64,000 nucleotides of DNA. Source: CAISOG01 sp044375625 (GTDB lineage: Bacteria > Pseudomonadota > Alphaproteobacteria > CAISOG01). The stretch covers positions 1 to 64,000 of the forward strand of contig JBILMH010000001.1 of assembly GCA_044375625.1 (NCBI GenBank), in the 5' to 3' direction. Of this stretch, positions 50,065-58,635 are shown piece by piece; the first letter of the stretch is position 1, and each line of letters begins with the position of its first letter. The translations under genes were made by a program, and so were the position numbers. The notes under the pieces are model-generated. The model searched no databases, was not told the origin of the DNA, and worked only from the letters and a program-made list of their open reading frames with translations.

Positions 50065-51219
50065 ATGGTTGATTTACTCCCCCCGCTTCATGAGCAAGTT
50101 ACGGCTATTTTGGTGGCCAGCGGCTTAGGGGATGCCGCATCGCCCGCCAACGTGCGGCTGGAACATCTGGCCGTTGGGGATGGCCAACTTCGTTTGCTGG
50201 TCAGTGTGCCGCCGCCAGAGGTTGCACGGCTGGGCAGTCGGTTGGAGGATTGGCGGCTGACGCTGCTGGCGGTTTTGGCGCAGCATTGGCCTGCCTATCA
50301 AACTCAACTGGCGCTGACCACTCATCAGGACAGGTATCAAGACACGCATCAGGAAGCTGCTGCCCCGACGCTTAAGCCAAAGCCCGCACCTACCAAGGCT
50401 ACGCCACCCCCGAACCGCACCAGCCTGCTGCCGCCCCAGATTGCGCGGGTTATCGCGGTGGCCAGCGGTAAGGGCGGGGTGGGGAAATCGACCACCGCGC
50501 TGAACCTGGCGATTGCCTTTGGGCAATTGGGGTGGCGGGTAGGGCTGTTGGATGCGGATATCTATGGCCCCAGCCTGCCACGTTTAATCGGTCAGCCGCA
50601 CACGCGCCTAGCCGCCCAACCTACTGAACCTGGCGCAGGTAAGCCCCCCCGTCCGCCGCTGCCCACCGTGCCCTTTGCGGGGTTGGCCTGTATGTCCATG
50701 GGGTTTTTGGTGGCGGAGCAGGAGCCGATTATCTGGCGTGGCCCCATGGTGATGGGGGCGGTGCAACAGCTGTTCAGCGATGTGGATTGGCCAGAACTGG
50801 ATCTGTTGGTGGTGGATATGCCCCCCGGCACGGGCGATGCCCACCTGACGTTGGTGCAGCGGGTGCCGCTGAACGGTGCCATCATTGTGTCCACGCCGCA
50901 GGATTTGGCGCTGATTGATGCGCGTAAGGGCTTGGCGATGTTTCAACGCACGCAGGTGCCGGTGTTGGGCATGGTGGAGAACATGAGCCTGTTTCACTGT
51001 TCCCATTGTGGTCAGCATACCCCGATTTTTGGCCATGGCGGGGCGCAGGCAACGGCACAGGCTTTGGGCATTCCCTTTTTGGGCGCCCTACCGCTGGATC
51101 CCGCCATCATGCTGGCCAGTGAGGCGGGGCAGCCCATTACCCTGACTCAGCGCGATCATCCCGCCAGCCAAGCCTATCGCCAAATTGCCGAACGCTGCCG
51201 CCAGCAGCTGGAATGTTGA
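50065..51219 (+). CDS. mrp: Mrp/NBP35-type iron-sulfur carrier ATPase
   Basis: 384 residues. The N-terminal MIP18-like domain (1-80) and a Pro-rich linker precede the P-loop GKGGVGKST at 135-143. DADIYGPSLPRLIG, MSMGFLV, VDMPPGTGDAHLTL and the cluster-binding C-x2-C in FHCSHCGQHTP near 318 are standard. It binds and transfers Fe-S clusters. It is divergent from hflK and followed by a ParDE pair. Confidence 0.95.
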   Translation: MVDLLPPLHEQVTAILVASGLGDAASPANVRLEHLAVGDGQLRLLVSVPPPEVARLGSRLEDWRLTLLAVLAQHWPAYQTQLALTTHQDRYQDTHQEAAAPTLKPKPAPTKATPPPNRTSLLPPQIARVIAVASGKGGVGKSTTALNLAIAFGQLGWRVGLLDADIYGPSLPRLIGQPHTRLAAQPTEPGAGKPPRPPLPTVPFAGLACMSMGFLVAEQEPIIWRGPMVMGAVQQLFSDVDWPELDLLVVDMPPGTGDAHLTLVQRVPLNGAIIVSTPQDLALIDARKGLAMFQRTQVPVLGMVENMSLFHCSHCGQHTPIFGHGGAQATAQALGIPFLGALPLDPAIMLASEAGQPITLTQRDHPASQAYRQIAERCRQQLEC

Positions 51220-51231
51220 TAATAGTTATCA
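51217..51231. promoter_or_regulatory. Palindrome, likely operator of the second ParDE operon
   Basis: TGATAATAGTTATCA is a perfect inverted repeat (six-base arms, three-base centre) that overlaps the mrp stop codon and lies 54 bases before the antitoxin start. Confidence 0.55.
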
Positions 51232-51285
51232 GTTGTGCAATAATAATCGATATGAAAACGGTGCATGGTGCTGAGGGGGGTAGCA

Positions 51286-51549
51286 ATGGCGGGAAGTTAT
51301 GAGCTGGGCAGTCAGCTTAGCCTATTTGTTGATGATCTGGTGGCAGCGGGGCGCTACAATTCCAAAAGTGAGGTGGTTCGTCAGGGGTTGCGCCTGCTGC
51401 AGGAGCGGGAGCAGTTGCGGCAGATTAAACTGGATGAGGTGCGAAAAGCCTTTCAGGAAGGCATTAACAGTAGTCGGGGCAACACGGCTGAGGCGGTGTT
51501 TGATCGGTTAGAGGCCAAATATGCGGCGATGATCGCGGTCAGCGATTGA
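51286..51549 (+). CDS. parD: ParD-type antitoxin
   Basis: 87 residues from the ATG at 51286, six bases after GAGGGGG; the upstream ATG at 51265 lacks a ribosome-binding site. SQLSLFVDDLVAAGRYNSKSEVVRQGLRLLQ, split here as SQLSLFVDDLVAAG and RYNSKSEVVRQGLRLLQ, is the classical ParD opening, followed by a charged toxin-binding helix. Stop and toxin ATG share one base (TGATG). Confidence 0.93.
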   Translation: MAGSYELGSQLSLFVDDLVAAGRYNSKSEVVRQGLRLLQEREQLRQIKLDEVRKAFQEGINSSRGNTAEAVFDRLEAKYAAMIAVSD

Positions 51550-51854
51550 TGCTTCCCGTTGTTTTTTCACACAGGGCGGCTGATGATTTAGAGGCGATTG
51601 CCGATTTCATCGCACAGGATACCCCCGCCCGTGCCGTAGCGTTTTTGCAGAAGTTGCGTCAGCAATGTCTGAACATCGGGCGTTTTCCGAACGCGCAGCC
51701 CCGTTTTCCTGAATTGGGGGATCGGGCGCGGGTCATGCCCTACAAAAACTATGTGGTGCTGTACCAGGTTTTGGACGATGCGGTTTCGATCGAACGGATT
51801 ATCCATGGGGCAAGAGATATCCTAAGCCTGATTCATCATGACGGATCCACTTAG
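51549..51854 (+). CDS. parE: ParE-type toxin
   Basis: 101 residues from the ATG at 51549. VFSHRAADDLEAIADFIAQD, ALRFL-like AVAFLQKLRQQC, RFPELGDRARVMPYKNYVVLYQ and IERIIHGARDI match plasmid-type ParE gyrase poisons. Conserved RIIHGARD end is typical of the RK2 ParE branch. Encoded directly after its antitoxin. Confidence 0.93.
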   Translation: MLPVVFSHRAADDLEAIADFIAQDTPARAVAFLQKLRQQCLNIGRFPNAQPRFPELGDRARVMPYKNYVVLYQVLDDAVSIERIIHGARDILSLIHHDGST

Positions 51855-51895
51855 CCGTTCATCACGATAAAATCATGAAAAAATGGTGGGGGGGA

Positions 51896-52453
51896 TTAGG
51901 GGCTGGGTGCCACCTTGCCTGACCCCATATCCCCGCCAGACTCGCCAAATTGAAATTGATTTTTCGTGGGGTGGGCGGCGTAGTTGATCGGCTGGATAAT
52001 CAAATTTTTGATTAGAACTTGCGCAACCAAAGGTTCCCCAAGGCTTTTGTTGGCCACCTCCTGAATTCTTTGTTTGATGGCGGGTTCAGAAAGTTGATTG
52101 AATCGTTCAGGCAGGGATGCCGCCTGGCGCAGGCCATCCAACACATCGTTGCGCAACCGTTCCTTATTGCTGGCAAATTTTTCGATGTCTTTTTCATCAG
52201 TTAGCTCTAACGTTGCCGACACAAACAGGAAATCTTTGACCTGTCCATCGCGCAAGACGGGCAGCTTAAAGGCATCCATTTTAAAAAAGGTGGGCAGCTT
52301 TACGGCGGCGACCTTTTCGGCGGGGGGCAGCTCTATCGGTTCAGGAGCTGGCTCAGGCGCAGAGGCTGGCGGTGTCATTTTTTGAAAAACGACAAAGCCG
52401 CCTATGCCCAGCAGAACCAGGATAGCACCAGCAACAAAAGCCTTTTTTTTCAT
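51896..52453 (-). CDS. FliL-like membrane-anchored protein
   Basis: 185 residues. One N-terminal membrane helix (5-24), a Pro/Glu-rich linker, then a domain (about 48-165) resembling FliL: FKMDAFKLPVLRDGQVKDFLFVSATLELTDEKD, split as FKMDAFKLPVLRDGQ and KDFLFVSATLELTDEKD, and a LIKNLIIQ strand. FliL is a stomatin-like stator-associated flagellar protein, but no flagellar genes are near, so the name is by resemblance only. It follows nusB after 39 bases and may be cotranscribed. Confidence 0.65.
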   Translation of the reverse strand: MKKKAFVAGAILVLLGIGGFVVFQKMTPPASAPEPAPEPIELPPAEKVAAVKLPTFFKMDAFKLPVLRDGQVKDFLFVSATLELTDEKDIEKFASNKERLRNDVLDGLRQAASLPERFNQLSEPAIKQRIQEVANKSLGEPLVAQVLIKNLIIQPINYAAHPTKNQFQFGESGGDMGSGKVAPSP

Positions 52454-52492
52454 CGCGGTGCCTGCATCGTTAGGTTAATTCCTAAGGCTGAA

Positions 52493-52972
52493 TTATTCTG
52501 GCAACACCCCGTTCGCAACCTGTTGTTTGTAGCAACGATCCAATACGGCGTTCACAAATTTTGGTTCATCCACTTCAAAGAATTGCTTAGTAAGGTTTAC
52601 ATATTCGTTAATGACCACCCGTGGCGGGGTGGTGGCCAGCGTCATTTCGCACAAAGCCGTTCGCAAAATGACCCGCAGCAGCAGGGGCAGGCGATCCCAA
52701 GTCCAATTCGCGCTTAGATGGGGAATCAGGGTTTGATCCCACGCATCGCTATGGCTGCTGCTATGCTGCACCAATTCCTCTAGCAGAGCATTGTCCAGGG
52801 TTTGCCGCGATTCCCGCCGATAGGTCAGCGCGTCGGACTGCTGATGCCCGGTCAGCGCCATTTCGTACAAGGCTTGCACGGCGGCCACACGGGCAGCCCG
52901 CCGTAACCGCTGATTCGGCTTAGCGGTGTCGGTTAACGGTTGGCCAGAATCGGCGACGGGTTGATCGGTCAT
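52493..52972 (-). CDS. nusB: Transcription antitermination factor NusB
   Basis: 159 residues. AARVAAVQALYEMALTG opens the all-helical NusB fold; LLLRVILRTALCEM and PPRVVINEYVNLTKQFFEVDEPKFVN-type blocks (PPRVVINEYVNLTKQFF) are the family core. With NusE (S10) it binds boxA in rRNA leaders. It follows the ribBA-like gene by 31 bases; the ribH gene that usually intervenes is absent. Confidence 0.95.
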   Translation of the reverse strand: MTDQPVADSGQPLTDTAKPNQRLRRAARVAAVQALYEMALTGHQQSDALTYRRESRQTLDNALLEELVQHSSSHSDAWDQTLIPHLSANWTWDRLPLLLRVILRTALCEMTLATTPPRVVINEYVNLTKQFFEVDEPKFVNAVLDRCYKQQVANGVLPE

Positions 52973-53003
52973 GGGGGTACTGTCCTTAATTCACGAACTA
53001 ACG

Positions 53004-54122
53004 TTAAAAACTTTCAAAGCTTTTAACGCTTAGCCCAAAGCCATCCAATCCGACAATGGTTTTCGGCTGGTTAGAGAGGAGGGCGATGTGATGCAGCCCC
53101 AATTTTTTTAAGATTTGTGCCCCAATGCCATAGCGGCGCAGCACCGGTTTGGCAGTGCCCGTTGCCTGCAGATCGTCCAGCGATGCCACCCCCTGCAACA
53201 AATCGCCCGCCCCATGCAGCAGTACCAGCACGCCGCGCCCCTTGTCCGCAATCCGCATCATCGCACGGCGCAGCTCATCCGGGCGACCATGCTGATCCCC
53301 CAACAGGTCGTTCAGCAGGTTCAGGCTGTGCATCCGTACCAACACCGCATCGTCATCTGAGGTGGCGGTCAGGTCGCCCTTAACCAGCACCAAATGCTGT
53401 TGCTGATCGGTCAGGGCGCGAAAGGTCATCAGGCGGAAATCGCCAGCAAAATGCGATTGAAAGGGCTGTTCCGCCACCTGCTCAACCAAGCTTTCGTGCG
53501 ACAGGCGATAGGCAATCAGGTCGGCAATGCGCCCCATTTTCAGGTTCAGCTGGCCAGCCAATTGGGTAAGGTCGGGCAGGTCGGCCATCTGCCCCGCATC
53601 GTTCATAATCTCGCAAATCACTGCGCAGGGGTGCAACCCCGCCAGGCGTACCAAATCGACAGAGGCCTCCGTATGCCCCGCCCGTACCAGCACCCCCCCC
53701 GTGCGCGCCTGCAACGGGTTAACATGGCCAGGTCGGACCAGGGCATGGGGGTCGGTGGCGGGATCCGCCAGCAGTTGGATGGTGCGGGCGCGGTCACCGG
53801 CACTGCTGCCCGTACTAATCCCATCGCGGGCATCAACAGTGATGGTAAAGGCGGTTTGAAAGCTTTCGCGGTTGTCGGGCACCATTAACTCCAACTGCAG
53901 ATGGTGCAGGCGGGCGGCGGTCATCGGCACGGTGATGATGCCACTGGCGTAGCGGGTCATCATGGTAATCGCCTCAGGGGTAATATGCTGGGCGGCCATC
54001 ACAAAATCTCCCTCATCCTCCCGCAGCTCACCATCGACCACCTGCCCATCGACCAGGATGATCATGCGTCCCGCCGCCAGCTCAGCCAGCAATTCAGGAA
54101 TCGGGGAAAAAGTATGGGGCAT
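53004..54122 (-). CDS. ribB: 3,4-dihydroxy-2-butanone 4-phosphate synthase with degenerate RibA-like domain
   Basis: 372 residues. The first 205 residues are an intact RibB: VDGELREDEGDFVMAA, PGHVNPLQARTGGVLVRAGH and TEASVDL motifs, giving DHBP from ribulose 5-phosphate. The C-terminal part aligns to GTP cyclohydrolase II, but at VRMHSLNLLNDLLGD (263-276) the zinc cysteines of the normal HSECLTGD..G...CDCG motif are all missing and the loop is shortened. The second domain is therefore expected to lack GTP cyclohydrolase activity, as in RibBX proteins described from alphaproteobacteria. Confidence 0.9.
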   Translation of the reverse strand: MPHTFSPIPELLAELAAGRMIILVDGQVVDGELREDEGDFVMAAQHITPEAITMMTRYASGIITVPMTAARLHHLQLELMVPDNRESFQTAFTITVDARDGISTGSSAGDRARTIQLLADPATDPHALVRPGHVNPLQARTGGVLVRAGHTEASVDLVRLAGLHPCAVICEIMNDAGQMADLPDLTQLAGQLNLKMGRIADLIAYRLSHESLVEQVAEQPFQSHFAGDFRLMTFRALTDQQQHLVLVKGDLTATSDDDAVLVRMHSLNLLNDLLGDQHGRPDELRRAMMRIADKGRGVLVLLHGAGDLLQGVASLDDLQATGTAKPVLRRYGIGAQILKKLGLHHIALLSNQPKTIVGLDGFGLSVKSFESF

Positions 54123-54131
54123 GGGTATTTT

Positions 54132-55034
54132 CTAGGGCGATTTTAATGTTGGATTTACAGAGTTCAGTGTAACAGGCTGTTTTAAAATGGCTAAGCGATA
54201 ATGGCCAATATGTTGGAATCCCACGGCCTCATAGGCTTTGGCGGCGGCAGCGGAATCGGTGAAGAGGATGGCTTTTTCTACACCCCTCTCCCGTGCCTGT
54301 ACCAGGGTTAAGGCCAGTAGGGTTCGGGCATAGCCCTTGCAGCGATGCTCTGGCGGTGTCCATACACCCCCAATTTGCACAATATCTGGCAGGACAACAC
54401 TAAAACCACTCAAACACACGGGGTTATCGTCAATGAAAAGCACCCAATAGTCTTTGCTTTTTAAAACTTTTTTTACAAAGCTTTCTACTAATGTATCTAG
54501 ATTCTGATTATCTATTGCGGCTAAAGCTTCTATTTCGTAGGCTTTGCGCCATTGAAATAGAAGGTGGCGATCAATGTCTTTGACACTAGTCATGCGATAT
54601 TTTTTATCGACTTGATAAGTGGGTAACACCAATTCTTTTAAATTAATTGAGTACAAAAACTCATTCGTATTTAGGGCAGATGGCGCGTCGGATAGCCCCA
54701 ACTCCTTAATGACCTGATCTGCTTGGTGATTGACCCCTAGGACGCCAGCAATCGGGCGGCTAACCATTGCTTTGAAATCTTGCAACAGATTGCTTAACAC
54801 CTCGGGATTGCTGGCCTGCATCATAATGTTGTTGTTCCAATAGTGAGCCAGAACGCCGTTGAGGGATCCTGCCGCATCAAACGATCCCCAATACTCTCCC
54901 TCATAGGGCTGTCCGTTGTAGGTTAGACCTGCCTCCCGTAGGTTGGATCGTATATACATGCAAGTGGCAGTATAGCCAGACAGAAAAGACTCAATGGCGG
55001 TTTCATCACGCGCCTGCAGGACACGGACGGTCAT
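54132..55034 (-). CDS. Two-domain GNAT-family acetyltransferase
   Basis: 300 residues. An N-terminal helical/beta domain (1-140) precedes a GNAT core (about 170-285) with GGVWTPPEHRCKGYARTLLA carrying the acetyl-CoA R/K-x2-G-x-A loop, and LFTDSAAAAKAYEAVGFQHIG. The substrate is unknown. The ATG overlaps the ribE stop by four bases, and the stop is nine bases before ribB, so it is embedded in the riboflavin operon. Base composition is somewhat AT-richer in its middle (about 54400-54700), suggesting insertion. Confidence 0.85.
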   Translation of the reverse strand: MTVRVLQARDETAIESFLSGYTATCMYIRSNLREAGLTYNGQPYEGEYWGSFDAAGSLNGVLAHYWNNNIMMQASNPEVLSNLLQDFKAMVSRPIAGVLGVNHQADQVIKELGLSDAPSALNTNEFLYSINLKELVLPTYQVDKKYRMTSVKDIDRHLLFQWRKAYEIEALAAIDNQNLDTLVESFVKKVLKSKDYWVLFIDDNPVCLSGFSVVLPDIVQIGGVWTPPEHRCKGYARTLLALTLVQARERGVEKAILFTDSAAAAKAYEAVGFQHIGHYRLAILKQPVTLNSVNPTLKSP

Positions 55035-55648
55035 AATTTTTTCTCCAAATGCGTGCTGCCTACAGCCAGCTGGCGGGCGACGTAGCGGGCCAGCATATCA
55101 ACCTCCAGATTGACTTGATCCCCCACCCGCAAATCGGAAAAGGTGGTGTGGTGCCAGCTGTGCGGAATCAGCATGATTTGAAAACCATCGGGCAACAAGC
55201 TGTTGATGGTCAGCGAGGTGCCGTTGAGCGCCACCGACCCCTTCGCGGCAAAAAAGGGCAGCAGTTCGGGCGGCACGCGCAGCGCTATCTGCCAATAATC
55301 AGCCTGGGCGGTAATTTCGGTAATGGTGGCCAGGCCATCAACATGGCCAAAGACAAAATGGCCATCGATGGTGTCCCCCAGTTTGAGGGAGGGTTCCAGG
55401 TTCAGGCGGCTGCCCACTTGCCAGCTGGCCGCCGTCGTGCATGCCAGCGTTTCGGGCGACAACTGCACCTCAAAATGCCCTGCATCGCCCGCCACCACGG
55501 TCAGGCATATACCGTTGCAGGCGATCGACGCGCCCAGTTTTGCCCACGCCGCCGCGTGCGGGGTGGCGATGCTTAGCCGCAGGCTGCTATCCGATTCCCA
55601 GGTTAAGCGGTCGATGGTGCCAACCGCCTGAATAATCCCTGCAAACAT
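55031..55648 (-). CDS. ribE: Riboflavin synthase alpha chain
   Basis: 205 residues with two lumazine-binding repeats: MFAGIIQAVGTIDRL start, GASIACNGICLTVV and LGDTIDGHFVFGHVDGLATI, then a second KGSVALNGTSLTINSL and IMLIPHSWHHTTF. It dismutates 6,7-dimethyl-8-ribityllumazine into riboflavin. The gene lies two bases after nrdR. RibD and RibH, often next to it in this group, are missing from the window. Confidence 0.96.
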   Translation of the reverse strand: MFAGIIQAVGTIDRLTWESDSSLRLSIATPHAAAWAKLGASIACNGICLTVVAGDAGHFEVQLSPETLACTTAASWQVGSRLNLEPSLKLGDTIDGHFVFGHVDGLATITEITAQADYWQIALRVPPELLPFFAAKGSVALNGTSLTINSLLPDGFQIMLIPHSWHHTTFSDLRVGDQVNLEVDMLARYVARQLAVGSTHLEKKL

Positions 55649-55650
55649 TC

Positions 55651-56127
55651 CTACTCCTCCTCCATCTCGCTGACCGGATCCGCCCGCAGTTCGTCAATAA
55701 AGGATTCAAAGTCGTGGGCTTCGTTAAAATCCTTATAAACACTGGCGTAGCGAACATAGGCCACCTTGTCTAAGGTTTTCAGGCAGTCCATGACCTTTTC
55801 TCCAATCATATCGCTGGCAATAATGGGTTCGCCCAGGCTTTCCAGCTGGCGGACGATGCCGTTGACCATTTGATCCAGGCGGGGCAGCTCAAACGGCCGT
55901 TTGCGCAGGGCGACCGTCATGGATCGCAACAGCTTATCGCGCTCAAACGGCTCCACCCGCCCGCTGCGTTTCATGACCTGAAATTCGCGCAGCTCCACCC
56001 GTTCAAAGGTGGTAAAGCGGGCGGCGCAGTTGGCGCAAAAACGGCGGCGCCGAATCGCACTGCCGTCATCGGATGGCCGCGAATCCTTAACCTGGCTGTC
56101 GTTCGATCCACAAAATGGGCAACGCAA
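55651..56127 (-). CDS. nrdR: Transcriptional repressor NrdR
   Basis: 158 residues. Zinc ribbon with C3, C6, C31 and C34, then an ATP-cone (VMKRSGRVEPFERDKLLRS). It senses dATP/ATP and represses ribonucleotide reductase genes by binding NrdR boxes. It starts four bases after the glyA stop. Confidence 0.97.
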   Translation of the reverse strand: MRCPFCGSNDSQVKDSRPSDDGSAIRRRRFCANCAARFTTFERVELREFQVMKRSGRVEPFERDKLLRSMTVALRKRPFELPRLDQMVNGIVRQLESLGEPIIASDMIGEKVMDCLKTLDKVAYVRYASVYKDFNEAHDFESFIDELRADPVSEMEEE

Positions 56128-56131
56128 TCGA

Positions 56132-57457
56132 CTATCCCACCAAACGGCTGTAGATGGGATAGGCGTTGGTCAGTTGCCGCACCTGTTGCTTCACGCGCTG
56201 CAACACCACCTCATCCAGGCTGCCATCGGCTTTAACGCCATCAAAAACATCGCCAATCAGGTTGCCGACACTCCGCCACTCCTCCAACCCAAAGCCGCGG
56301 GTGGTGCAGGCGGGCGTGCCCAACCTTATGCCAGAAGTAATGGCTGGCTTTTCGGGGTCAAAGGGGATGGCGTTTTTGTTGCAGGTGATGCCCGCGTGAT
56401 CCAAGGCCGCCTCAGCCTGCTTACCAGTAATTTTCTTGGGACGCAGATCAACGGTAATCAGGTGGCTATCGGTGCCGCCCGTGGTAATGGCCGCGCCGCG
56501 ATCCACCAGGGTTTTGGCCAGCAGGCGGCAGTTTTCCACCACATTGTGGGCATAGGTTGCAAAACCTGGTTGCAGCGCTTCGCCAAAGGCCACAGCCTTG
56601 CCCGCAATCACATGCATCAGGGGGCCACCCTGTAGCCCTGGAAAGACCGCGCGGTTAATCGCCTTACCAAGATCCTCATCATTGCTCAGGATCATGCCGC
56701 CCCGTGGGCCACGCAGGGTTTTGTGGGTGGTGGTGGTGACAACATGGGCGTGGGGCAGGGGGCTGGGGAAAGCGCCACCCGCCACCAGGCCAGAAAAATG
56801 CGCCATATCGACCATTAGGTAGGCACCGACGCTGTCGGCAATCGCCCGAAACTTGGCAAAGTCGATGGTGCGGGAATAGGCGGAACCGCCCGCGATAATC
56901 AACTTAGGTTTGTGTTGGTCGGCCAGCCGCGCCACCTCCTCATAATCAATCAGCTGATCATCTTGGCGCACGCCATAGGGCACGCCCTTAAACCACAGGC
57001 CAGACAAATTGACGCTGTAGCCGTGGGTCAGGTGACCACCATGCGCCAGCGACATCCCCATCACGGTGTCGCCTGGTTGCAGCAGGGCAAGGAATACCGC
57101 CTGGTTGGCTTGGGCGCCAGAGTGGGGTTGGACATTGGCAAAGCTGCAACCAAACAGTTTCTTGGCGCGCTCAATCGCCAAATCCTCAACCACATCGACC
57201 CATTCGCAGCCGCCGTAGTAGCGTCGCCCCGAATAGCCCTCAGCGTATTTGTTGGTGTTCACCGACCCCTGGGCTTCCAATACCGCCTGGGACACAATGT
57301 TCTCTGAGGCAATCAGCTCAATTTGCTGCTGCTGGCGGTGCAGTTCGCCGATTAGCGCGTCATAAACCGCGGGATCGCGGGTGCGAACCGACTCATGAAA
57401 AAAATTGTGCAGACCCTGTTCATCAAGATGGGCGGCGGTGGCGGTTGAGATGGTCAT
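56132..57457 (-). CDS. glyA: Serine hydroxymethyltransferase
   Basis: 441 residues from the ATG at 57457, which has a strong AAGGAG ribosome-binding site; a longer frame to 57511 would overlap the rpiB stop. PLP lysine K246 in TTTTHKTLRGPRGG, IELIASENIVSQAVLEAQGS and YAEGYSGRRYYGGCEWVD are standard. It converts serine and tetrahydrofolate into glycine and methylene-tetrahydrofolate. Second gene of the rpiB-glyA-nrdR unit. Confidence 0.98.
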   Translation of the reverse strand: MTISTATAAHLDEQGLHNFFHESVRTRDPAVYDALIGELHRQQQQIELIASENIVSQAVLEAQGSVNTNKYAEGYSGRRYYGGCEWVDVVEDLAIERAKKLFGCSFANVQPHSGAQANQAVFLALLQPGDTVMGMSLAHGGHLTHGYSVNLSGLWFKGVPYGVRQDDQLIDYEEVARLADQHKPKLIIAGGSAYSRTIDFAKFRAIADSVGAYLMVDMAHFSGLVAGGAFPSPLPHAHVVTTTTHKTLRGPRGGMILSNDEDLGKAINRAVFPGLQGGPLMHVIAGKAVAFGEALQPGFATYAHNVVENCRLLAKTLVDRGAAITTGGTDSHLITVDLRPKKITGKQAEAALDHAGITCNKNAIPFDPEKPAITSGIRLGTPACTTRGFGLEEWRSVGNLIGDVFDGVKADGSLDEVVLQRVKQQVRQLTNAYPIYSRLVG

Positions 57458-57494
57458 GATCGATGGCTCCTTAGCGATTGTTTGTGGCATTGCA

Positions 57495-57941
57495 TTACTT
57501 GCCAAGGTCATCAGGATTGGTCAATTTGTCAACCCGTCCTTGATGACGTCCCCCCTCAAACGGGGTGGTCACGAAAATTTGCAACATTTCGGCAGCCTGG
57601 GCAGGGGTCACCACCGCCGTTCCCATGGCCAGCACGTTGGCGTCGTTATGTTGGCGGGTTTGTTGCACCAACTCTTTGTTGTGGCACAGGGCGGCACGCA
57701 CCCAGGGATAGCGGTTGGCAGCCATGGTAATGCCCACCCCCGAATTGCAAATAAGCACGCCGTAATCGGCTGAACCGTTTTTGATGGAACGTGCCACAGC
57801 AGTCGCATAGTCATTATAGTCAACGCTGTCAGAACCGCTGCATCCCACATCAATAAAGCTTAAAGTTGGGGCATAGGATTGCTGCATCAAAAATTGTTTT
57901 AATGCAAAACCACGATGATCCGATCCGATAGCAATTTTCAT
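57495..57941 (-). CDS. rpiB: Ribose 5-phosphate isomerase B
   Basis: 148 residues. KIAIGSDHRGFALK start, DVGCSGSDSVDYNDYA and the catalytic cysteine C65 in LICNSGVGITMAANR. It interconverts ribose 5-phosphate and ribulose 5-phosphate; the latter feeds the RibB reaction encoded four genes downstream. It is divergent from mucR. Confidence 0.95.
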   Translation of the reverse strand: MKIAIGSDHRGFALKQFLMQQSYAPTLSFIDVGCSGSDSVDYNDYATAVARSIKNGSADYGVLICNSGVGITMAANRYPWVRAALCHNKELVQQTRQHNDANVLAMGTAVVTPAQAAEMLQIFVTTPFEGGRHQGRVDKLTNPDDLGK

Positions 57942-58049
57942 TTTGAAGCCTTATTTAAGAAAAGAAAGAAAAAAGCGGATAATCCCTTTACACGCTACTT
58001 TGTTTGTTGTAAGTCTGCCCTTGTTGAACACATTAACCAAGGATTAAAA

Positions 58050-58505
58050 ATGTCTGAAATAAACAACGCCGATCTGACCAACGCACAACTGTTGGAAATG
58101 ACGACCGATATTACTACCGCCTACCTTAGCCGTAATACAGTTAACGTAGACCAAATTCCTGAACTGCTGCGTAGCGTGTATAGCACCCTGGATCAGTTCC
58201 AACAAGGTGTTGTGGTGGAAAAAGCCGAAGCGCAAAAGCCATTCACCAGCATCAAGAAGTCGATTACCGATGACTACATCATCTGCCTGGAAGATGGCAA
58301 AAAGCTGAAAATGCTGAAGCGTCACCTGCGCACCACCTACAACATGACGCCTGACCAATACCGTGCGAAATGGGGTCTGCCTTCGGACTATCCAATGGTG
58401 GCGCCAAACTACGCCCAACGTCGCGCCGAATTTGCCCGCCAAATCGGTCTGGGCAAAAAAGCTGCCAACAAAAACAGCGTCAAAAAAGCCAAAAAAGTAG
58501 CCTAA
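58050..58505 (+). CDS. mucR: MucR/Ros-family transcriptional regulator
   Basis: 151 residues from the ATG at 58050 (AAGGA ribosome-binding site). Residues 65-130 carry the MucR core SIKKSITDDYIICLEDGKK and LKMLKRHLRTTYNMTPDQY, then AKWGLPSDYPMVAPNYAQRR. The zinc-finger-like site is C-x2-D-x9-H with Thr where the last His of Ros normally stands, so structural zinc may be absent. The C-terminus is Lys-rich. MucR proteins bind AT-rich DNA and act as silencers. It ends in a strong terminator. Confidence 0.95.
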   Translation: MSEINNADLTNAQLLEMTTDITTAYLSRNTVNVDQIPELLRSVYSTLDQFQQGVVVEKAEAQKPFTSIKKSITDDYIICLEDGKKLKMLKRHLRTTYNMTPDQYRAKWGLPSDYPMVAPNYAQRRAEFARQIGLGKKAANKNSVKKAKKVA

Positions 58506-58548
58506 GCTTTCGGTTTAGACTTCGGTCTGAACGATTTTGCTAAAAAGA

Positions 58549-58598
58549 GGGGGCTGTAGCACTTGCCGTTAAGCAGGTGTTGCAGTCCCTTTTTTTTT
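58549..58598 (+). terminator. Rho-independent terminator of mucR
   Basis: GGG.CTGTAGCAC.TGC pairs with GCA.GTG.TGCAG.CCC around a short loop, followed by nine T. Confidence 0.9.
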
Positions 58599-58635
58599 CT
58601 ATGGCTATCTGCTTTTTGGCTATAGCGACAATGCT

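Noticed and set aside
57466..57494. Riboswitch in the rpiB-glyA gap
   Set aside because: The gap between rpiB and glyA is 37 bases, far too short for a known glycine or tetrahydrofolate riboswitch.
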